Source: Myceligenerans indicum
Lineage (GTDB): Bacteria; Actinomycetota; Actinomycetes; Actinomycetales; Cellulomonadaceae
DNA length: 64,000 nt
Direction: 5' to 3'
Assembly (NCBI RefSeq): GCF_016742955.1
Contig: NZ_JABBYC010000001.1
Coordinates: 1 to 64,000 of the forward strand
Position 1 is the first letter of the stretch; the number at the start of each line of letters is the position of its first letter. Shown here in pieces: positions 17,316 to 28,524 of the stretch. Made by a program: the position numbers and the translations under genes. Under the pieces are notes generated by a model, which was not told the origin of the DNA, did not search any database, and saw only the letters and a program-made list of their open reading frames with translations.

Positions 17316-19427
17316 TCATCCGGCGGGTGTGGTCTGGGCCTGGATGGCGGTGATCGCGACCGTGTTCACGATGTCCTGGACGAGCGCACCGCGTGAGAGG
17401 TCGTTGACGGGCTTGTTCAGGCCCTGCAACACGGGGCCGACGGCGATCGCGCCCGCCGAGCGCTGCACGGCCTTGTACGTGTTGTTGCCGGTGTTGAGGT
17501 CCGGGAAGATGAAGACGGTGGCACGGCCGGCGACGTCGGATCCGGGCAGCTTGGACGCGGCGACCGAGGCGTCGACGGCGGCGTCGTACTGGATCGGGCC
17601 CTCGACGACGAGGTCGGGTGCGCGGCGCCGGACCTCCTCGGTGGCGGCACGCACCTTGTCGACGTCGGCCCCGGTGCCGGACGTGCCGGTGGAGTAGGAG
17701 AGCATCGCGATCCGCGGCTCGACGCCGAACTGCGCGGCGGTGGCGGCCGAGGAGACGGCGATGTCGGCGAGCTCGTCCGACGTCGGGTCCGGGATGACGG
17801 CGCAGTCCCCGTACACGAGGACACGGTCGGTGAGGCACATGAGGAACACGGACGACACCGACGAGGTGTCCGGGCGGGTCTTGATGATCTCGAACGACGG
17901 CCGGATCGTGTGAGCGGTGGAGTGCGCGGCGCCGGAGACCATGCCGTCGGCGAGGCCGAGGTGCACCATCATCGTGCCGAAGTAGGACACGTCCGTCACG
18001 ATCTCGCGGGCGCGCTCGGCGGTCATGCCCTTGTGGGCGCGCAGGCGCTTGTACTCCTGCGCGAACCGCTCCACGAGCTCGGCGCTCTCCGGTGTCCCGC
18101 CCGACGGCGTCAGGACGCGGGCGGCGTCCAGGTTCAGGCCGAGTTCGGCGGCGCGGGCCCGGATCGCCGTCTCGTCGCCGAGGATCGTCAGGTCCGCGAT
18201 CTCCCGCGCCAGCACGGTGGAGGCGGCCCGCAGGATGCGGTCGTCGTCGCCCTCGGGCAGGACGACGTGCCGCCGCTGGGCCCGGGCCCGCTCGATGAGC
18301 TGGTGCTCGAACATGAGCGGCGTGACGACGCTCGGCCGGGGCAGGTCGAGCCGGGCGGCGAGCTGGTCCCCGTCGACGCACCGCTCGAACAGGGCGCGGG
18401 CGACGTCGATCTTGCGCTGCGACCTGCGGGTGACGCGGCCGCGGACCTGCGACGCGTTCCGGGTGGCGTGGTAGGTGTCCAGACCGGTGCGGATGATCGG
18501 GACGCGGGGGTTCAGGGCCTCCAGCAGCTCGCGGGCCCGGCCCTGGGGGAAGAAGCCACCGTTGAGCACGATCCCGGCGAGCGACGGGAACGACGGCGCG
18601 GCGTGGGCGGCCAGCAGGCCGATGACGACGTCGTTGCGGTCGCCCGGGGTGATGACGACCGCGCCGTCCGACAGGTGGGAGAGGAGGTGTTCGAGGCTCA
18701 TCGCCCCGACGAGGACCTCCAGCGCCTCGCGCCCGAGCAGCTCGGGGTCGCCGAGGGCCAGCTCGCCGTCGACGGCCTCCACGAGCTGGCCCACGGTGGG
18801 CGCGGAGAGGAACGGCTCCTCGGGGATGGTCCACACGGGCAGGTCCGGGTGGGCCGCCGAGACCGCCTTGCGCACGTCGACGGCGTTCAGCGTGTCGCAC
18901 CGGTTCACCACCAGCCCGACCGCGTGAGCGTAGTAGGCGCCGAGCTCGGCGAGCGCGGCGTCGGTCAGCGTGACCACCTCGTCGGGGGTACGTTCGCGGC
19001 CCGAGGTCACCAGAAGCACGGGCGCGCCGAGGTTCGCGGCGATCTTCGCGTTGAAGGCGAGCTCGTTCACGCCCGCGACATCGGTGTAGTCGGTGCCGAG
19101 GACCACGACGGCGTCACACTGCTCGGCCATGGCGTGGAACCGCGACACGATCCGCGTCATGGCCTCGTCGGGGTCGAGATGCAGGTCGGCGTAGGTGACC
19201 CCGACGGCGTTCTCGTACGGGACGTCGACGCCGTCGTGCTCGAGCAGCATCTCGAGCACGTAGTCCCGTTCCGGTTCGGGCTCACCCGTGACCCGGGACA
19301 CCGGGCGGTAGACCCCGACGCGCTGCCCCTGGCGCACCAGCAGGTCGAGGACGCCCAGCGCCACCGTGGACTTTCCGCTCTCACCTTCCGGTGACGCGAT
19401 GACGATACTGCGGGTCGCGCCGGTCAC
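17316..19427 (-). CDS. pta: Phosphate acetyltransferase (long form)
   Basis: This 703-residue enzyme interconverts acetyl-CoA and acetyl phosphate. It is the long form: an N-terminal P-loop/DRTGG part ([19 protein letters not shown] near residues 12-30, then a DRTGG-like domain to about 350) joined to the catalytic PTA domain (about 365-700) with [16 protein letters not shown] and [17 protein letters not shown] start at 19427 behind AGAGGAG. Together with ackA it converts acetyl phosphate from the phosphoketolase either to acetate with ATP gain or to acetyl-CoA. Confidence 0.97.
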   Translation of the reverse strand: MTGATRSIVIASPEGESGKSTVALGVLDLLVRQGQRVGVYRPVSRVTGEPEPERDYVLEMLLEHDGVDVPYENAVGVTYADLHLDPDEAMTRIVSRFHAMAEQCDAVVVLGTDYTDVAGVNELAFNAKIAANLGAPVLLVTSGRERTPDEVVTLTDAALAELGAYYAHAVGLVVNRCDTLNAVDVRKAVSAAHPDLPVWTIPEEPFLSAPTVGQLVEAVDGELALGDPELLGREALEVLVGAMSLEHLLSHLSDGAVVITPGDRNDVVIGLLAAHAAPSFPSLAGIVLNGGFFPQGRARELLEALNPRVPIIRTGLDTYHATRNASQVRGRVTRRSQRKIDVARALFERCVDGDQLAARLDLPRPSVVTPLMFEHQLIERARAQRRHVVLPEGDDDRILRAASTVLAREIADLTILGDETAIRARAAELGLNLDAARVLTPSGGTPESAELVERFAQEYKRLRAHKGMTAERAREIVTDVSYFGTMMVHLGLADGMVSGAAHSTAHTIRPSFEIIKTRPDTSSVSSVFLMCLTDRVLVYGDCAVIPDPTSDELADIAVSSAATAAQFGVEPRIAMLSYSTGTSGTGADVDKVRAATEEVRRRAPDLVVEGPIQYDAAVDASVAASKLPGSDVAGRATVFIFPDLNTGNNTYKAVQRSAGAIAVGPVLQGLNKPVNDLSRGALVQDIVNTVAITAIQAQTTPAG

Positions 19428-19604
19428 GTGCTGCTCCTCTGGGACTGATACGGAGACGACTGTCTCGGACCATCTGGCTCCAACCTAGCGGCAGACGACG
19501 GCGCGACCGGCGCGCGGTGGTGTGACATCGACGGGACCGGGTGTCAGCTTCGTGTGCCCTTCGACGCCTCGTCCTGACCGGCACGCCCGCTCGTCAGGGC
19601 ACGC

Positions 19605-22166
19605 CTACTCGTTGTCGCCTCCCGTGTCGGCCGTGGCCGAGACCTGGGCCGCCGCCTCCCCGGCACCCGGCCAGACCCAGTCCCGGACCTCCGGGATGTC
19701 CTCGCCGTGCTCGCGGGTCCAGGCGCGGGCCCGCAGCCGGGCGTCCTGCATGCGCTGGCGCAGGCCAGCCTGCGAGGCCCCGAGCGACGGCACCCGGTCG
19801 ATGACGTCGATCACCAGGTGGTACCGGTCCAGGTCGTTGAGCATGACCATGTCGAAGGGCGTCGTCGTGGTGCCCTCCTCCTTGTAGCCGCGCACGTGGA
19901 GGTTGGCGTGGCCGGTGCGGCGATAGGTGAGACGGTGGATCAGCCACGGGTAGCCGTGGTAGGCGAAGATGATCGGCCGGTCGCTCGTGAACAGGCCGTC
20001 GAACTCGGAGTGGGTCAGGCCGTGCGGGTGCTCGGCCGAGTCCTGCAGCCGCATCAGGTCCACCACGTTGATCACCCGCACCTTCAGGTGGGGCAGCTCG
20101 CGGCGCAGGATGTCGGCCGCGGCCAGCACCTCCAGGGTGGGGACGTCGCCCGCCGCCGCCAGGACGACGTCCGGCTGCGTGCCCGGCACCTCCGTCCCCG
20201 CCCACTCCCAGATCCCGAGGCCGCGCGTGCAGTGCTCGACGGCCTGCTCCATCGACAGCCAGTTCGGTGCGGGCTGCTTGCCCGCCACCACGACGTTCAC
20301 GTACTGGCGGCCGCGCAGGCAGTGGTCGTAGGTGGACAGCAGCGTGTTCGCGTCCGGCGGCAGGTAGACGCGGACGATCTCCGCCTTCTTGTTCACCACG
20401 TGATCGATGAACCCGGGATCCTGGTGGCTGAACCCGTTGTGGTCCTGCCGCCACACGTGGCTGGAGAGCAGGTAGTTCAAGGAGGCGATGGGACGCCGCC
20501 ACGGGATGTCGTCGGTCACCTTCAGCCACTTGGCGTGCTGGTTGAACATCGAGTCGACGATGTGGATGAACGCCTCGTAGCTGGTGAACAGGCCGTGGCG
20601 CCCGGTCAGCAGGTAGCCCTCCAGCCAGCCCTGGCACTGGTGCTCGCTGAGCATCTCCATCACGCGCCCCACCCGCACCAGGTGCTCGTCCACCTCGGGG
20701 CCGTAGTACTCGGCGTTCCACTGCTTGCCCGTGACGTCGTACACGGCCTGCAGCCGGTTCGACGCCGTCTCGTCCGGCCCGAAGATCCGGAAGTTGTCCG
20801 GGTTGCGCCGGATCACCTCCGTGAGCCACGTCCCGAGGACCCGCGGCGCCTCGGACGTCGAACCGCCCGGCGCGGGCACGTCCACCGCGAAGTCGCGGAA
20901 GTCCGGCAGTCGCAGGTCTCGCAGCAGCAGCCCGCCGTTCGCGTACGGGGTGGCGCTCATGCGCAGCTCGCCGGCGGGTGCCAGGCCCGTGATCTCCGGC
21001 CGCACCGCGCCGTCGTCGTCGAACAGCTCCTCCGGCCGGTAGGACTGCAGCCAGCGCTCCAGCACGTGCAGGTGGTCGTCCGTGTCCCGGGCGCTCGCGA
21101 GCGGGACCTGGTGGGCCCGCCAGGAGCCGGTGGTCTTCTTCCCGTCGATCTCGGCCGGGCCGGTCCAGCCCTTCGGGGTGCGGAACACGATCATCGGCCA
21201 GGCGGGACGGGTGTCGTCGCCGGCGGCGGCCCGCGCCTTGATCGCGGCGATGTCGTCCAGGACCTCGTCCAGCAGCTCGGCGAACCGGCGGTGCGTGACC
21301 AGCGGCGACTCGTCCGAGCCGTCCGGCACCTCGAAGAAGTACGGCTTGTGGCCGTACCCGGTCAGCAGTGCGCCCAGCTCGTCCTGGGCGATGCGGGCCA
21401 GGACCGTCGGGTTCGCGATCTTGTACCCGTTCAGGTGCAGGATCGGCAGGACCACGCCGTCGCTGACCGGATTGACGAACTTGTTCGAGTGCCAGGAGGT
21501 GGCCAGCGGGCCGGTCTCGGCCTCACCGTCGCCCACCACGGCCGCCACCAGCAGGTCGGGGTTGTCGAAGACGGCGCCGTACGCGTGGCTCAGGGCGTAG
21601 CCCAGCTCGCCGCCCTCGTGGATGGATCCGGGCGTCTCCGGCGCGACGTGGCTCGGAATGCCGCCGGGAAAGCTGAACTGCCGGAACAGTCGCTTCACAC
21701 CCTCGGCGTCCTGGGTGATGTCGGAGTACGTCTCCGAGTAGGTGCCGTCCAGGTATGCCGACGCGACCAGACCCGGGCCACCGTGCCCCGGGCCCGTGAC
21801 GTACAGCGTGGGCTGGCTGCGGGCCTTGATCGCACGGTTCAGGTGCGCGTAGAGGAAGGTGAGGCCGGGTGTGGTGCCCCAGTGGCCGAGCAGGCGGGGC
21901 TTGACGTGGTCGCGGTCGAGCGGCTCGCGCAGCAGAGGGTTGTCCAGGAGGTAGATCTGCCCCACCGAGAGGTAGTTCGCCGCGCGCCACCAGGCGTGCA
22001 GGCGGGCGAGCATCTCGTCGTCGGGGCGGGTGAGGCCGGTCGCGGTCCACGGCGTCGCTCCGGGCACGGGACAGGTGTGCGGGAGCACGGCGTCCCCGGG
22101 CGGGGCGGAGTCCGGGGGAGACGGCGGGGTGGTCTCGGGGGACGTCGTAGCCGGGACGGTCGTCAT
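19605..22166 (-). CDS. xfp: Xylulose-5-phosphate/fructose-6-phosphate phosphoketolase
   Basis: This 853-residue thiamine-diphosphate enzyme cleaves xylulose 5-phosphate (and usually fructose 6-phosphate) with phosphate to acetyl phosphate. The phosphoketolase signature GDGEAETG appears in the segment [20 protein letters not shown], and [20 protein letters not shown] precedes it. The ATG at 22166 follows AAGGAG; upstream in-frame sequence is low-complexity and not conserved. The N-terminal 30 residues are Pro/Thr-rich. It lies 177 bp before pta on the same strand, giving a three-gene phosphoketolase-Pta-AckA route. Confidence 0.95.
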   Translation of the reverse strand: MTTVPATTSPETTPPSPPDSAPPGDAVLPHTCPVPGATPWTATGLTRPDDEMLARLHAWWRAANYLSVGQIYLLDNPLLREPLDRDHVKPRLLGHWGTTPGLTFLYAHLNRAIKARSQPTLYVTGPGHGGPGLVASAYLDGTYSETYSDITQDAEGVKRLFRQFSFPGGIPSHVAPETPGSIHEGGELGYALSHAYGAVFDNPDLLVAAVVGDGEAETGPLATSWHSNKFVNPVSDGVVLPILHLNGYKIANPTVLARIAQDELGALLTGYGHKPYFFEVPDGSDESPLVTHRRFAELLDEVLDDIAAIKARAAAGDDTRPAWPMIVFRTPKGWTGPAEIDGKKTTGSWRAHQVPLASARDTDDHLHVLERWLQSYRPEELFDDDGAVRPEITGLAPAGELRMSATPYANGGLLLRDLRLPDFRDFAVDVPAPGGSTSEAPRVLGTWLTEVIRRNPDNFRIFGPDETASNRLQAVYDVTGKQWNAEYYGPEVDEHLVRVGRVMEMLSEHQCQGWLEGYLLTGRHGLFTSYEAFIHIVDSMFNQHAKWLKVTDDIPWRRPIASLNYLLSSHVWRQDHNGFSHQDPGFIDHVVNKKAEIVRVYLPPDANTLLSTYDHCLRGRQYVNVVVAGKQPAPNWLSMEQAVEHCTRGLGIWEWAGTEVPGTQPDVVLAAAGDVPTLEVLAAADILRRELPHLKVRVINVVDLMRLQDSAEHPHGLTHSEFDGLFTSDRPIIFAYHGYPWLIHRLTYRRTGHANLHVRGYKEEGTTTTPFDMVMLNDLDRYHLVIDVIDRVPSLGASQAGLRQRMQDARLRARAWTREHGEDIPEVRDWVWPGAGEAAAQVSATADTGGDNE

Positions 22167-22380
22167 CACACGCTCCTTGGTGCCGCGGGAGGTCCGCATC
22201 TCAGGGGTGCGGCCGGATGGCCGTGACCTCATTCGACCGTACGACGTTCGTGCTCGCCAGGGGTGAACGACGGACCTTCGGTACCCCGACGCCTCTTGAC
22301 TTTCCGGAGGAAGCGCACATAAGAGCGAACTCTGGCCGGCCGTGCGGGAGGCGCGTGCCGGGGCTGCCGGGGGGTGCGGG

Positions 22381-22392
22381 TAGCGTGGGGGC
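22381..22392 (+). promoter_or_regulatory. Leaderless promoter of the SURF1 gene
   Basis: TAGCGT (22381-22386), six bases, then GTG at 22393. A better-formed sigma-70-like pair (TTGACT about 60 bp further upstream, 18 bp, TAAGAG) points the same way and could act as a second start. Confidence 0.5.
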
Positions 22393-23250
22393 GTGAGTTT
22401 CTGGGCCGTTGCGCGGCAGCCGCGCATGATCGCGCTGCTGCTGGTGTTCCTGCTGGCCGCGGGAGGCTGCGGCTGGCTGGGCAAGTGGCAGCTGGATCGG
22501 GCCTTCGAGCGGGCCGAGCTCGCGGCCGCCCAGGAGGCGCGGGAGCAGGCGGACGCCGCGCCGGCCAGGATCGGCGAGGTGCTTCAGCCGCAGGCGGCGT
22601 TCCCCGGTGAGCTGGTCGGCCGGCAGGTGGAGGTGACCGGGGAGTTCGAGCCCGGCGAACAGGTGCTGGTCGCCGGCCGTGTCGGGGACTCCGGCGAGGT
22701 GGGCTACCTGGTGCTGGCACCGCTGCGGGTGTCCGACGACGGCACCGGTGGCGACTCCTGGGCCGGACTGTCCGGGGCACCCGTGCTCGCCGTCGTCCGC
22801 GGGTGGGTTGCCGAACCGTCGGCGGCGGACGATCCGCCGTCGGGCAGCGTGACGGTGACGGGCTGGTTGCAGGTCGGAGAGGCGACGAGCGAGGCCGCCG
22901 CGGTCGAGGAGGCCGCGGCGAGGACCGGCGGCGACGGCCACTGGCCGGTCGTGCACGGCATCGCGCTCGGCTCCCTGGTGCAGGACTGGGGCGGGCCGAT
23001 CTACTCGGCCTACGTGGTGGACTCCGACACCGGCACCGGCGGCGCGCTGGAACAGCTGCCCCGGCCCGTGATCGAGGGCGGCACGGGCGTCAACCTGCAG
23101 AACGCGTTCTACGCCCTGCAGTGGTGGGTGTTCGGCGGCTTCGCCGTGGCGCTGTGGGTGCGGCTCGTGCGCGACGAGATGGCCGGCGGCAGGCGCGGAG
23201 GCCGGGCGACGGACCCGGACACGGGCATCGCGGGGCTGCCCGCCTCCTGA
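22393..23250 (+). CDS. SURF1-family cytochrome oxidase biogenesis protein
   Basis: SURF1 proteins help assemble haem-copper cytochrome c oxidase in the membrane. The 285-residue protein has the expected topology: an N-terminal helix (about 12-32), a large extracytoplasmic domain with [11 protein letters not shown] at its start and VVRGWV near 135, and a C-terminal helix ([20 protein letters not shown], about 233-252). No oxidase genes are nearby. It is convergent with a glycosyltransferase; both stop codons lie inside one hairpin. Confidence 0.88.
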   Translation: MSFWAVARQPRMIALLLVFLLAAGGCGWLGKWQLDRAFERAELAAAQEAREQADAAPARIGEVLQPQAAFPGELVGRQVEVTGEFEPGEQVLVAGRVGDSGEVGYLVLAPLRVSDDGTGGDSWAGLSGAPVLAVVRGWVAEPSAADDPPSGSVTVTGWLQVGEATSEAAAVEEAAARTGGDGHWPVVHGIALGSLVQDWGGPIYSAYVVDSDTGTGGALEQLPRPVIEGGTGVNLQNAFYALQWWVFGGFAVALWVRLVRDEMAGGRRGGRATDPDTGIAGLPAS

Positions 23251-23264
23251 CACCGTCGTGTCAG
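23247..23264. terminator. Shared hairpin containing both convergent stop codons
   Basis: CTGACAC (23247-23253) pairs with GTGTCAG (23258-23264) around 4 nt. The TGA of the SURF1 gene (23248-23250) and the TGA of the opposing glycosyltransferase (23261-23263) both fall in its arms. Confidence 0.5.
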
Positions 23265-24547
23265 CGCCCGCCGATCAGTTCCGCGGCCCGGGCATACACC
23301 TTCTCGGCCTCCACCAGGACGCCGGGCCAGTCGTAGGCCGCCAGGCGGCCGGCGTCGCCGGACCGCTCCAGCAGACCGGCCAGCAGGTCCCCGTCGGTGG
23401 CCAGCCGGACCAGCGCGCGGGTGAGGGCGGCGTCGTCGGGCACGACCAGACCGTCGATGCCGTCGGTCACGCGTTCGGCCACCCCTGACCCGGCACGGGT
23501 CAGCACCGGGAGGCCGGTGGCCTGCGCTTCCAGCGCGGCGATGCCGAACGCCTCGGCCACGGCGGGTGCGACGAACACGTCGGCGCCGGCGTGGAGCGCG
23601 CGCAGCCGGTCGGCGTCGAGGGCGCCGGGGAGCGAGACGACGCCGGACAGCCCGTGCTCGACGACGAACCGCCGGGCGCGGGGAAGCTCCGCACCGTCAC
23701 CGGCCAGCGTGACACGGAGGCGTGCACCGCCGTCGGCCGGGGTCCCGGGACCGTCGGAGGTGCGCACGCGGGGCCGCCCGCTCGACAGTTCGGCGTGCGC
23801 CCGGGCGACCGCCGCCAGCAGCGGCAGCATCCGCTTGCGCGGCGCGAACCGCGCGGCCGAGACCACCTGGAGCTCGGCCGTCCGGGTGTCCCCAAGGGGC
23901 GTGTCACGCGGGCGCCGCCCGGCCTGCCACCGAGCCAGGTCCAGCCCGTTCGGCAGCACCGCCACCTCGCCGCGCGGGCCGACGATCCGGCGCAGCGGCG
24001 CGGCCGTCAGGTCGCTCACCGCCGACCACAGCACGGGCCAGCGCGACCATCCCGTGGCCACGTCGGCCGCGGCGAAGGCGCGCCAGGCGTGCCCCCACAC
24101 GCTGTGCACCGTCAGGACGGTGGGCAGGCCGAGCCGGGTGACGGGCCGCAGCGCCGCCTGGACCGTGGGCGCGAGGACGCCCATGTGCAGATGGACGACG
24201 TCGGGCCGCGCTCCCTGCGCGGTCAGCATCCGCAGCCGCCGGACCACGTGCGCCGTCGACCGGGGGTGGATCGGCCAGCGGCCGGGGACGCGGGCGGCCA
24301 CCCGGTGCACCGTCACCGCGGGGGCGGCGGAACGGGTACCGGACCCGCCGGTACCGGTGCCGGTACCCGGCGCCCCGAGCCGTTCGACCGCGGTGCTCAC
24401 CCCGTGATCGCCCGGCGCGGCGGGCGTGGTGGTGATCACCTCGACCTGGTGCCCGGCCGCGGCCTGCCGTGCGGCGAGCCGCGCCACCTGCGCCTCGATC
24501 CCGCCCATCAGCGGCGCGAAGGTGTCGGAGACATGGACGATCCGCAC
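23261..24547 (-). CDS. GT4-type glycosyltransferase
   Basis: This 428-residue protein has the GT-B fold of family 4: N-terminal HVSDTFAPLMGGIEAQVARL, a donor-domain motif FAPRKRMLPLLAAVARAH, and the C-terminal E-x7-E-like segment VAEAFGIAALEAQATGLPVL. It transfers a sugar from an activated donor to a lipid or glycan acceptor at the inner membrane face; specificity is not evident. GTG start at 24547 with no strong ribosome site. It lies downstream of guaA and the Uma2 remnant and may be read from the guaA promoter. Confidence 0.85.
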   Translation of the reverse strand: MRIVHVSDTFAPLMGGIEAQVARLAARQAAAGHQVEVITTTPAAPGDHGVSTAVERLGAPGTGTGTGGSGTRSAAPAVTVHRVAARVPGRWPIHPRSTAHVVRRLRMLTAQGARPDVVHLHMGVLAPTVQAALRPVTRLGLPTVLTVHSVWGHAWRAFAAADVATGWSRWPVLWSAVSDLTAAPLRRIVGPRGEVAVLPNGLDLARWQAGRRPRDTPLGDTRTAELQVVSAARFAPRKRMLPLLAAVARAHAELSSGRPRVRTSDGPGTPADGGARLRVTLAGDGAELPRARRFVVEHGLSGVVSLPGALDADRLRALHAGADVFVAPAVAEAFGIAALEAQATGLPVLTRAGSGVAERVTDGIDGLVVPDDAALTRALVRLATDGDLLAGLLERSGDAGRLAAYDWPGVLVEAEKVYARAAELIGGR

Positions 24548-24571
24548 GGCGCCTGCTCTCGGTGGCGTGGA

Positions 24572-24865
24572 CTACTTGGCGAACGGGTAGAGCGCCTGGA
24601 CGTCGAACTCGATCGGGAACGGGCGGTCCACCCTCAAGATCTCGCGGAAGACGCCCATCGGGACATAGGTGCTGGTGACGTCGTCAAGTTCGTAGACGTG
24701 GTGGTGACCGGCCTGCCCTCGCGCGTCTCGCTCTCGACCCGCCAGAAATTGCGGACGCCTGCTTCGGCGTACCCGTGCGGCGTGACCGTCCGGAAGGCTG
24801 TCCAGGTCCTCGGCGAGCCAACCCTCCTCACGAGGAGGGCGCATCCGGTCGGGGAGCTCGGCCAT
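24572..24865 (-). pseudogene. Uma2-family nuclease remnant with internal deletion and frameshift
   Basis: An open frame of 97 codons begins like actinobacterial Uma2 proteins (MRPPREEGWLAEDLDSLPDG) and ends like them (HVYELDDVTSTYVPMGVF, then RVDRPFPIEF). Between these, the family's central region is missing. The conserved segment HGYAEAGVRNFWRVESE is present but in another frame, at about 24715-24780. Thus roughly half the gene was deleted and at least one further indel followed. The open frame still spans the break by chance, so automatic annotation would call it a hypothetical protein. Confidence 0.7.
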
Positions 24866-24893
24866 GGCACCACCGTAGCAACGCGCCCGGCCG

Positions 24894-26498
<1,605 letters not shown>

Positions 26499-26504
26499 CC
26501 GAAG

Positions 26505-26510
26505 ATTCTA
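26505..26510 (-). promoter_or_regulatory. -10 box of leaderless guaA promoter
   Basis: TAGAAT on the minus strand, six bases before the GTG start. It is one of the best -10 matches in the window. Confidence 0.65.
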
Positions 26511-26665
26511 AGAGGTCGCGCGGCTCGCTCGTGCCGCGGCCGTGGCGCCCGGTGTGTGGTGTGTCCCGCACCTTCCGGGAAGCCGGCGCCGCGGCGTGCC
26601 GCGCCGGCCGTCCGGACCCCGGGGGAGGGCCGGCACCTGCGGGGTGTCGGGGTGCGCCGGGGGAT

Positions 26666-26725
26666 CGCTGCCGGGTACATCGCTGCCGGGTACATCGCTG
26701 CCGGGTACATCGCTGCCGTGTACAT
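26666..26725 (+). repeat. Four 15-bp tandem repeats upstream of the DUF3817 gene
   Basis: CGCTGCCGGGTACAT occurs at 26666, 26681 and 26696, with a one-base variant at 26711. The array ends about where the -35 region of the DUF3817 promoter should lie (-10 TAGGCT at 26745-26750). Confidence 0.92.
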
Positions 26726-26744
26726 CGCCCCCGGCGACGTCGCC

Positions 26745-26756
26745 TAGGCTCGGAAC
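26745..26756 (+). promoter_or_regulatory. Leaderless promoter of the DUF3817 gene
   Basis: TAGGCT (26745-26750), six bases, then GTG at 26757. Confidence 0.6.
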
Positions 26757-27170
26757 GTGAGCACCGCCGAGCCCGAGAGCCCGTCCGTCCCCTCTGCCGA
26801 GGCCGCCGCCACCGCGATCCGCAAGGCGCGCGGCTCCCTCGCGCGATACCGCGTCCTCGCGATCGTGACCGGGGTGATGCTGCTGATCCTCGTGGTGGAG
26901 CTGGGGATCAAGTACCTCCTGGGGGCGGTGGTCGACGTAAGCCCGGTGATGCCGTTCATCGCGTGGGTCCCCTTCGCGCACGGCTGGATCTACGTGGTGT
27001 ATCTGGTGACGGTCGCGGACCTGTGGTCGAAGATGCGCTGGGGCTTCGGGCGTCTGGTGACGATGGTGCTGGCAGGCGTCGTGCCGGTGATGTCGTTCGT
27101 CCTGGAGCGCAAGATCCACGCCGAGGCGGAGACCAAGCTCGAGGCGCTCGCGGAGCGCTTCGCCGCCTGA
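26757..27170 (+). CDS. DUF3817 membrane protein
   Basis: This 137-residue protein has three predicted membrane helices (about 32-52, 66-85 and 96-114) and the family motif WVPFAHGWIYVVYL. DUF3817 proteins are small actinobacterial/firmicute membrane proteins often encoded beside guaA, as here (divergent), but their function is unknown. Most of the charged residues are at the N- and C-terminal ends. The GTG start is set by the -10 spacing; no ribosome site is present. Confidence 0.83.
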   Translation: MSTAEPESPSVPSAEAAATAIRKARGSLARYRVLAIVTGVMLLILVVELGIKYLLGAVVDVSPVMPFIAWVPFAHGWIYVVYLVTVADLWSKMRWGFGRLVTMVLAGVVPVMSFVLERKIHAEAETKLEALAERFAA

Positions 27171-27303
27171 GTATTCGGACGCATCGGCCATGTCCGTCAC
27201 GTCCGTGCATTTTCTATCTCAACAACGTAACGGTCGTTGACCTAGATCGCCAAGCTTTGGAAAGATAGTTCCACGTAGAACTTCACCCGAAGCGGGGGCG
27301 GTT

Positions 27304-28455
27304 ATGGGTGGGACGACTCTCCTCTATCTGGCGGTAGCGGCCGCCGTGCTGGCGATCCCGGCAGCCATCCTGGTCTCGATCGCGACGGTGGCGTCGGGCT
27401 TCTCGGGGCTGTTGCGCGTGGGGTTCGGAGCCCTTCGAACGGGCGTGATCCCCGAGCATCGATATGTCCGTGACCACGACATCGACCAGCTTTCCGCCGT
27501 CCGGGGCATCGCCGGCGTCGTCCTGCTGGTCGCGGCGGAGCTGATCCGGTCCCGGGCGGTACCCACCGCGCTGCCGGCCCCCATCCCGGATGCCGGGCTG
27601 CCGTCCTGGATCGGGATTCTCGCCCACGGGACGCTCTGGGCGGTCTGCTCGCTCGTCGTCGTAGCGCTCTTAATGTCTCTTGGGTCTCTCTTGATGTACA
27701 AAAGGCAGGTTCGTTACCCTCCGCCCGTGACGCCCGAGGACGGCAGGGCGCGGTCCGTCCTCTCACCGTTCCTGGCCTTGCGTGCCCCCGTGACCCTTGC
27801 GGTCGTCGGCGCCCTGACCGTCGCCTACGCGATGATCCTGCCGCCGCTGTGGCCGGAGGGTGGAGCCGAGCTCCCCGAGGCGCAACTGCCCGAGGTGGGA
27901 CCCCTGCTGCTGCTGACCGTGCTGATGATCGTCGGGATCATCGGGATGATCCTGCTCGTCGGTGTCGTCGTCGTCGGGCTGCCGCTGGCCATCACCTTCC
28001 ACTCCCGTGCCGCCGACGGCCATCCCGCGCTCCCGGCGCTCTGGTCGCTGGCTCTGGTCGGGCTGTACGCCGTGCAGCGGGCCCCGGAGTGGTACGACGC
28101 GGCCGCCGGCGCGGTGTCCGGCCTCCTGCACGGCGGCGCTGCCGGCGCTGCGGGCGGGGCCGGCACCGAGTACCTGGCGACGGCCGCGATGCCCGGCCTC
28201 ACGGGAACGCTGATCGTGGTCTCGATCTCGGTGTGGGAGCTCGCGCGCCTGCACGTCGTGCACGGCATCGACCCGTGGACGCCGACCGCCGTCCTGACCC
28301 CGGAGCACGGTGCCGAGGCCGACAACCCGCTCCGTGCCGAGCCGCAGGCGCTCACCGAGCTGCGCTCGGACAACCCGCAGAAGGCGGGAGCAGCCTGGAT
28401 GCCTCGCTATCTGCGCCGGAAGCTGGGGCAGGCCGGCCAGACGGTCAAGGGGTAG
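27304..28455 (+). CDS. Multi-pass membrane protein of unknown function
   Basis: I do not recognise this 383-residue protein. It has about seven hydrophobic segments (near 5-30, 68-85, 105-130, 158-178, 198-228, 240-258 and 300-318), a Gly/Ala-rich extracellular-looking stretch around 270-295 and a hydrophilic C-terminus from about 325. It starts at ATG 27304. The 130-bp upstream gap is notably AT-rich and contains the palindrome GGAAAGATAGTTCC plus GTTGAC, so it likely has its own promoter with a real 5' leader, unlike its neighbours. Confidence 0.6.
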   Translation: MGGTTLLYLAVAAAVLAIPAAILVSIATVASGFSGLLRVGFGALRTGVIPEHRYVRDHDIDQLSAVRGIAGVVLLVAAELIRSRAVPTALPAPIPDAGLPSWIGILAHGTLWAVCSLVVVALLMSLGSLLMYKRQVRYPPPVTPEDGRARSVLSPFLALRAPVTLAVVGALTVAYAMILPPLWPEGGAELPEAQLPEVGPLLLLTVLMIVGIIGMILLVGVVVVGLPLAITFHSRAADGHPALPALWSLALVGLYAVQRAPEWYDAAAGAVSGLLHGGAAGAAGGAGTEYLATAAMPGLTGTLIVVSISVWELARLHVVHGIDPWTPTAVLTPEHGAEADNPLRAEPQALTELRSDNPQKAGAAWMPRYLRRKLGQAGQTVKG

Positions 28456-28512
28456 ACCAGGCCACGGCAGGGACAGGGCCGAACACCCTGTCGTGCCCCT
28501 GCCTCCGTTTGG

Positions 28513-28524
28513 TTGAATGCCCAC
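28513..28524 (+). promoter_or_regulatory. Leaderless promoter of the MalY-like gene
   Basis: TTGAAT (28513-28518), six bases, then GTG at 28525. This decides against the TTG at 28513 as start codon. Confidence 0.5.
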
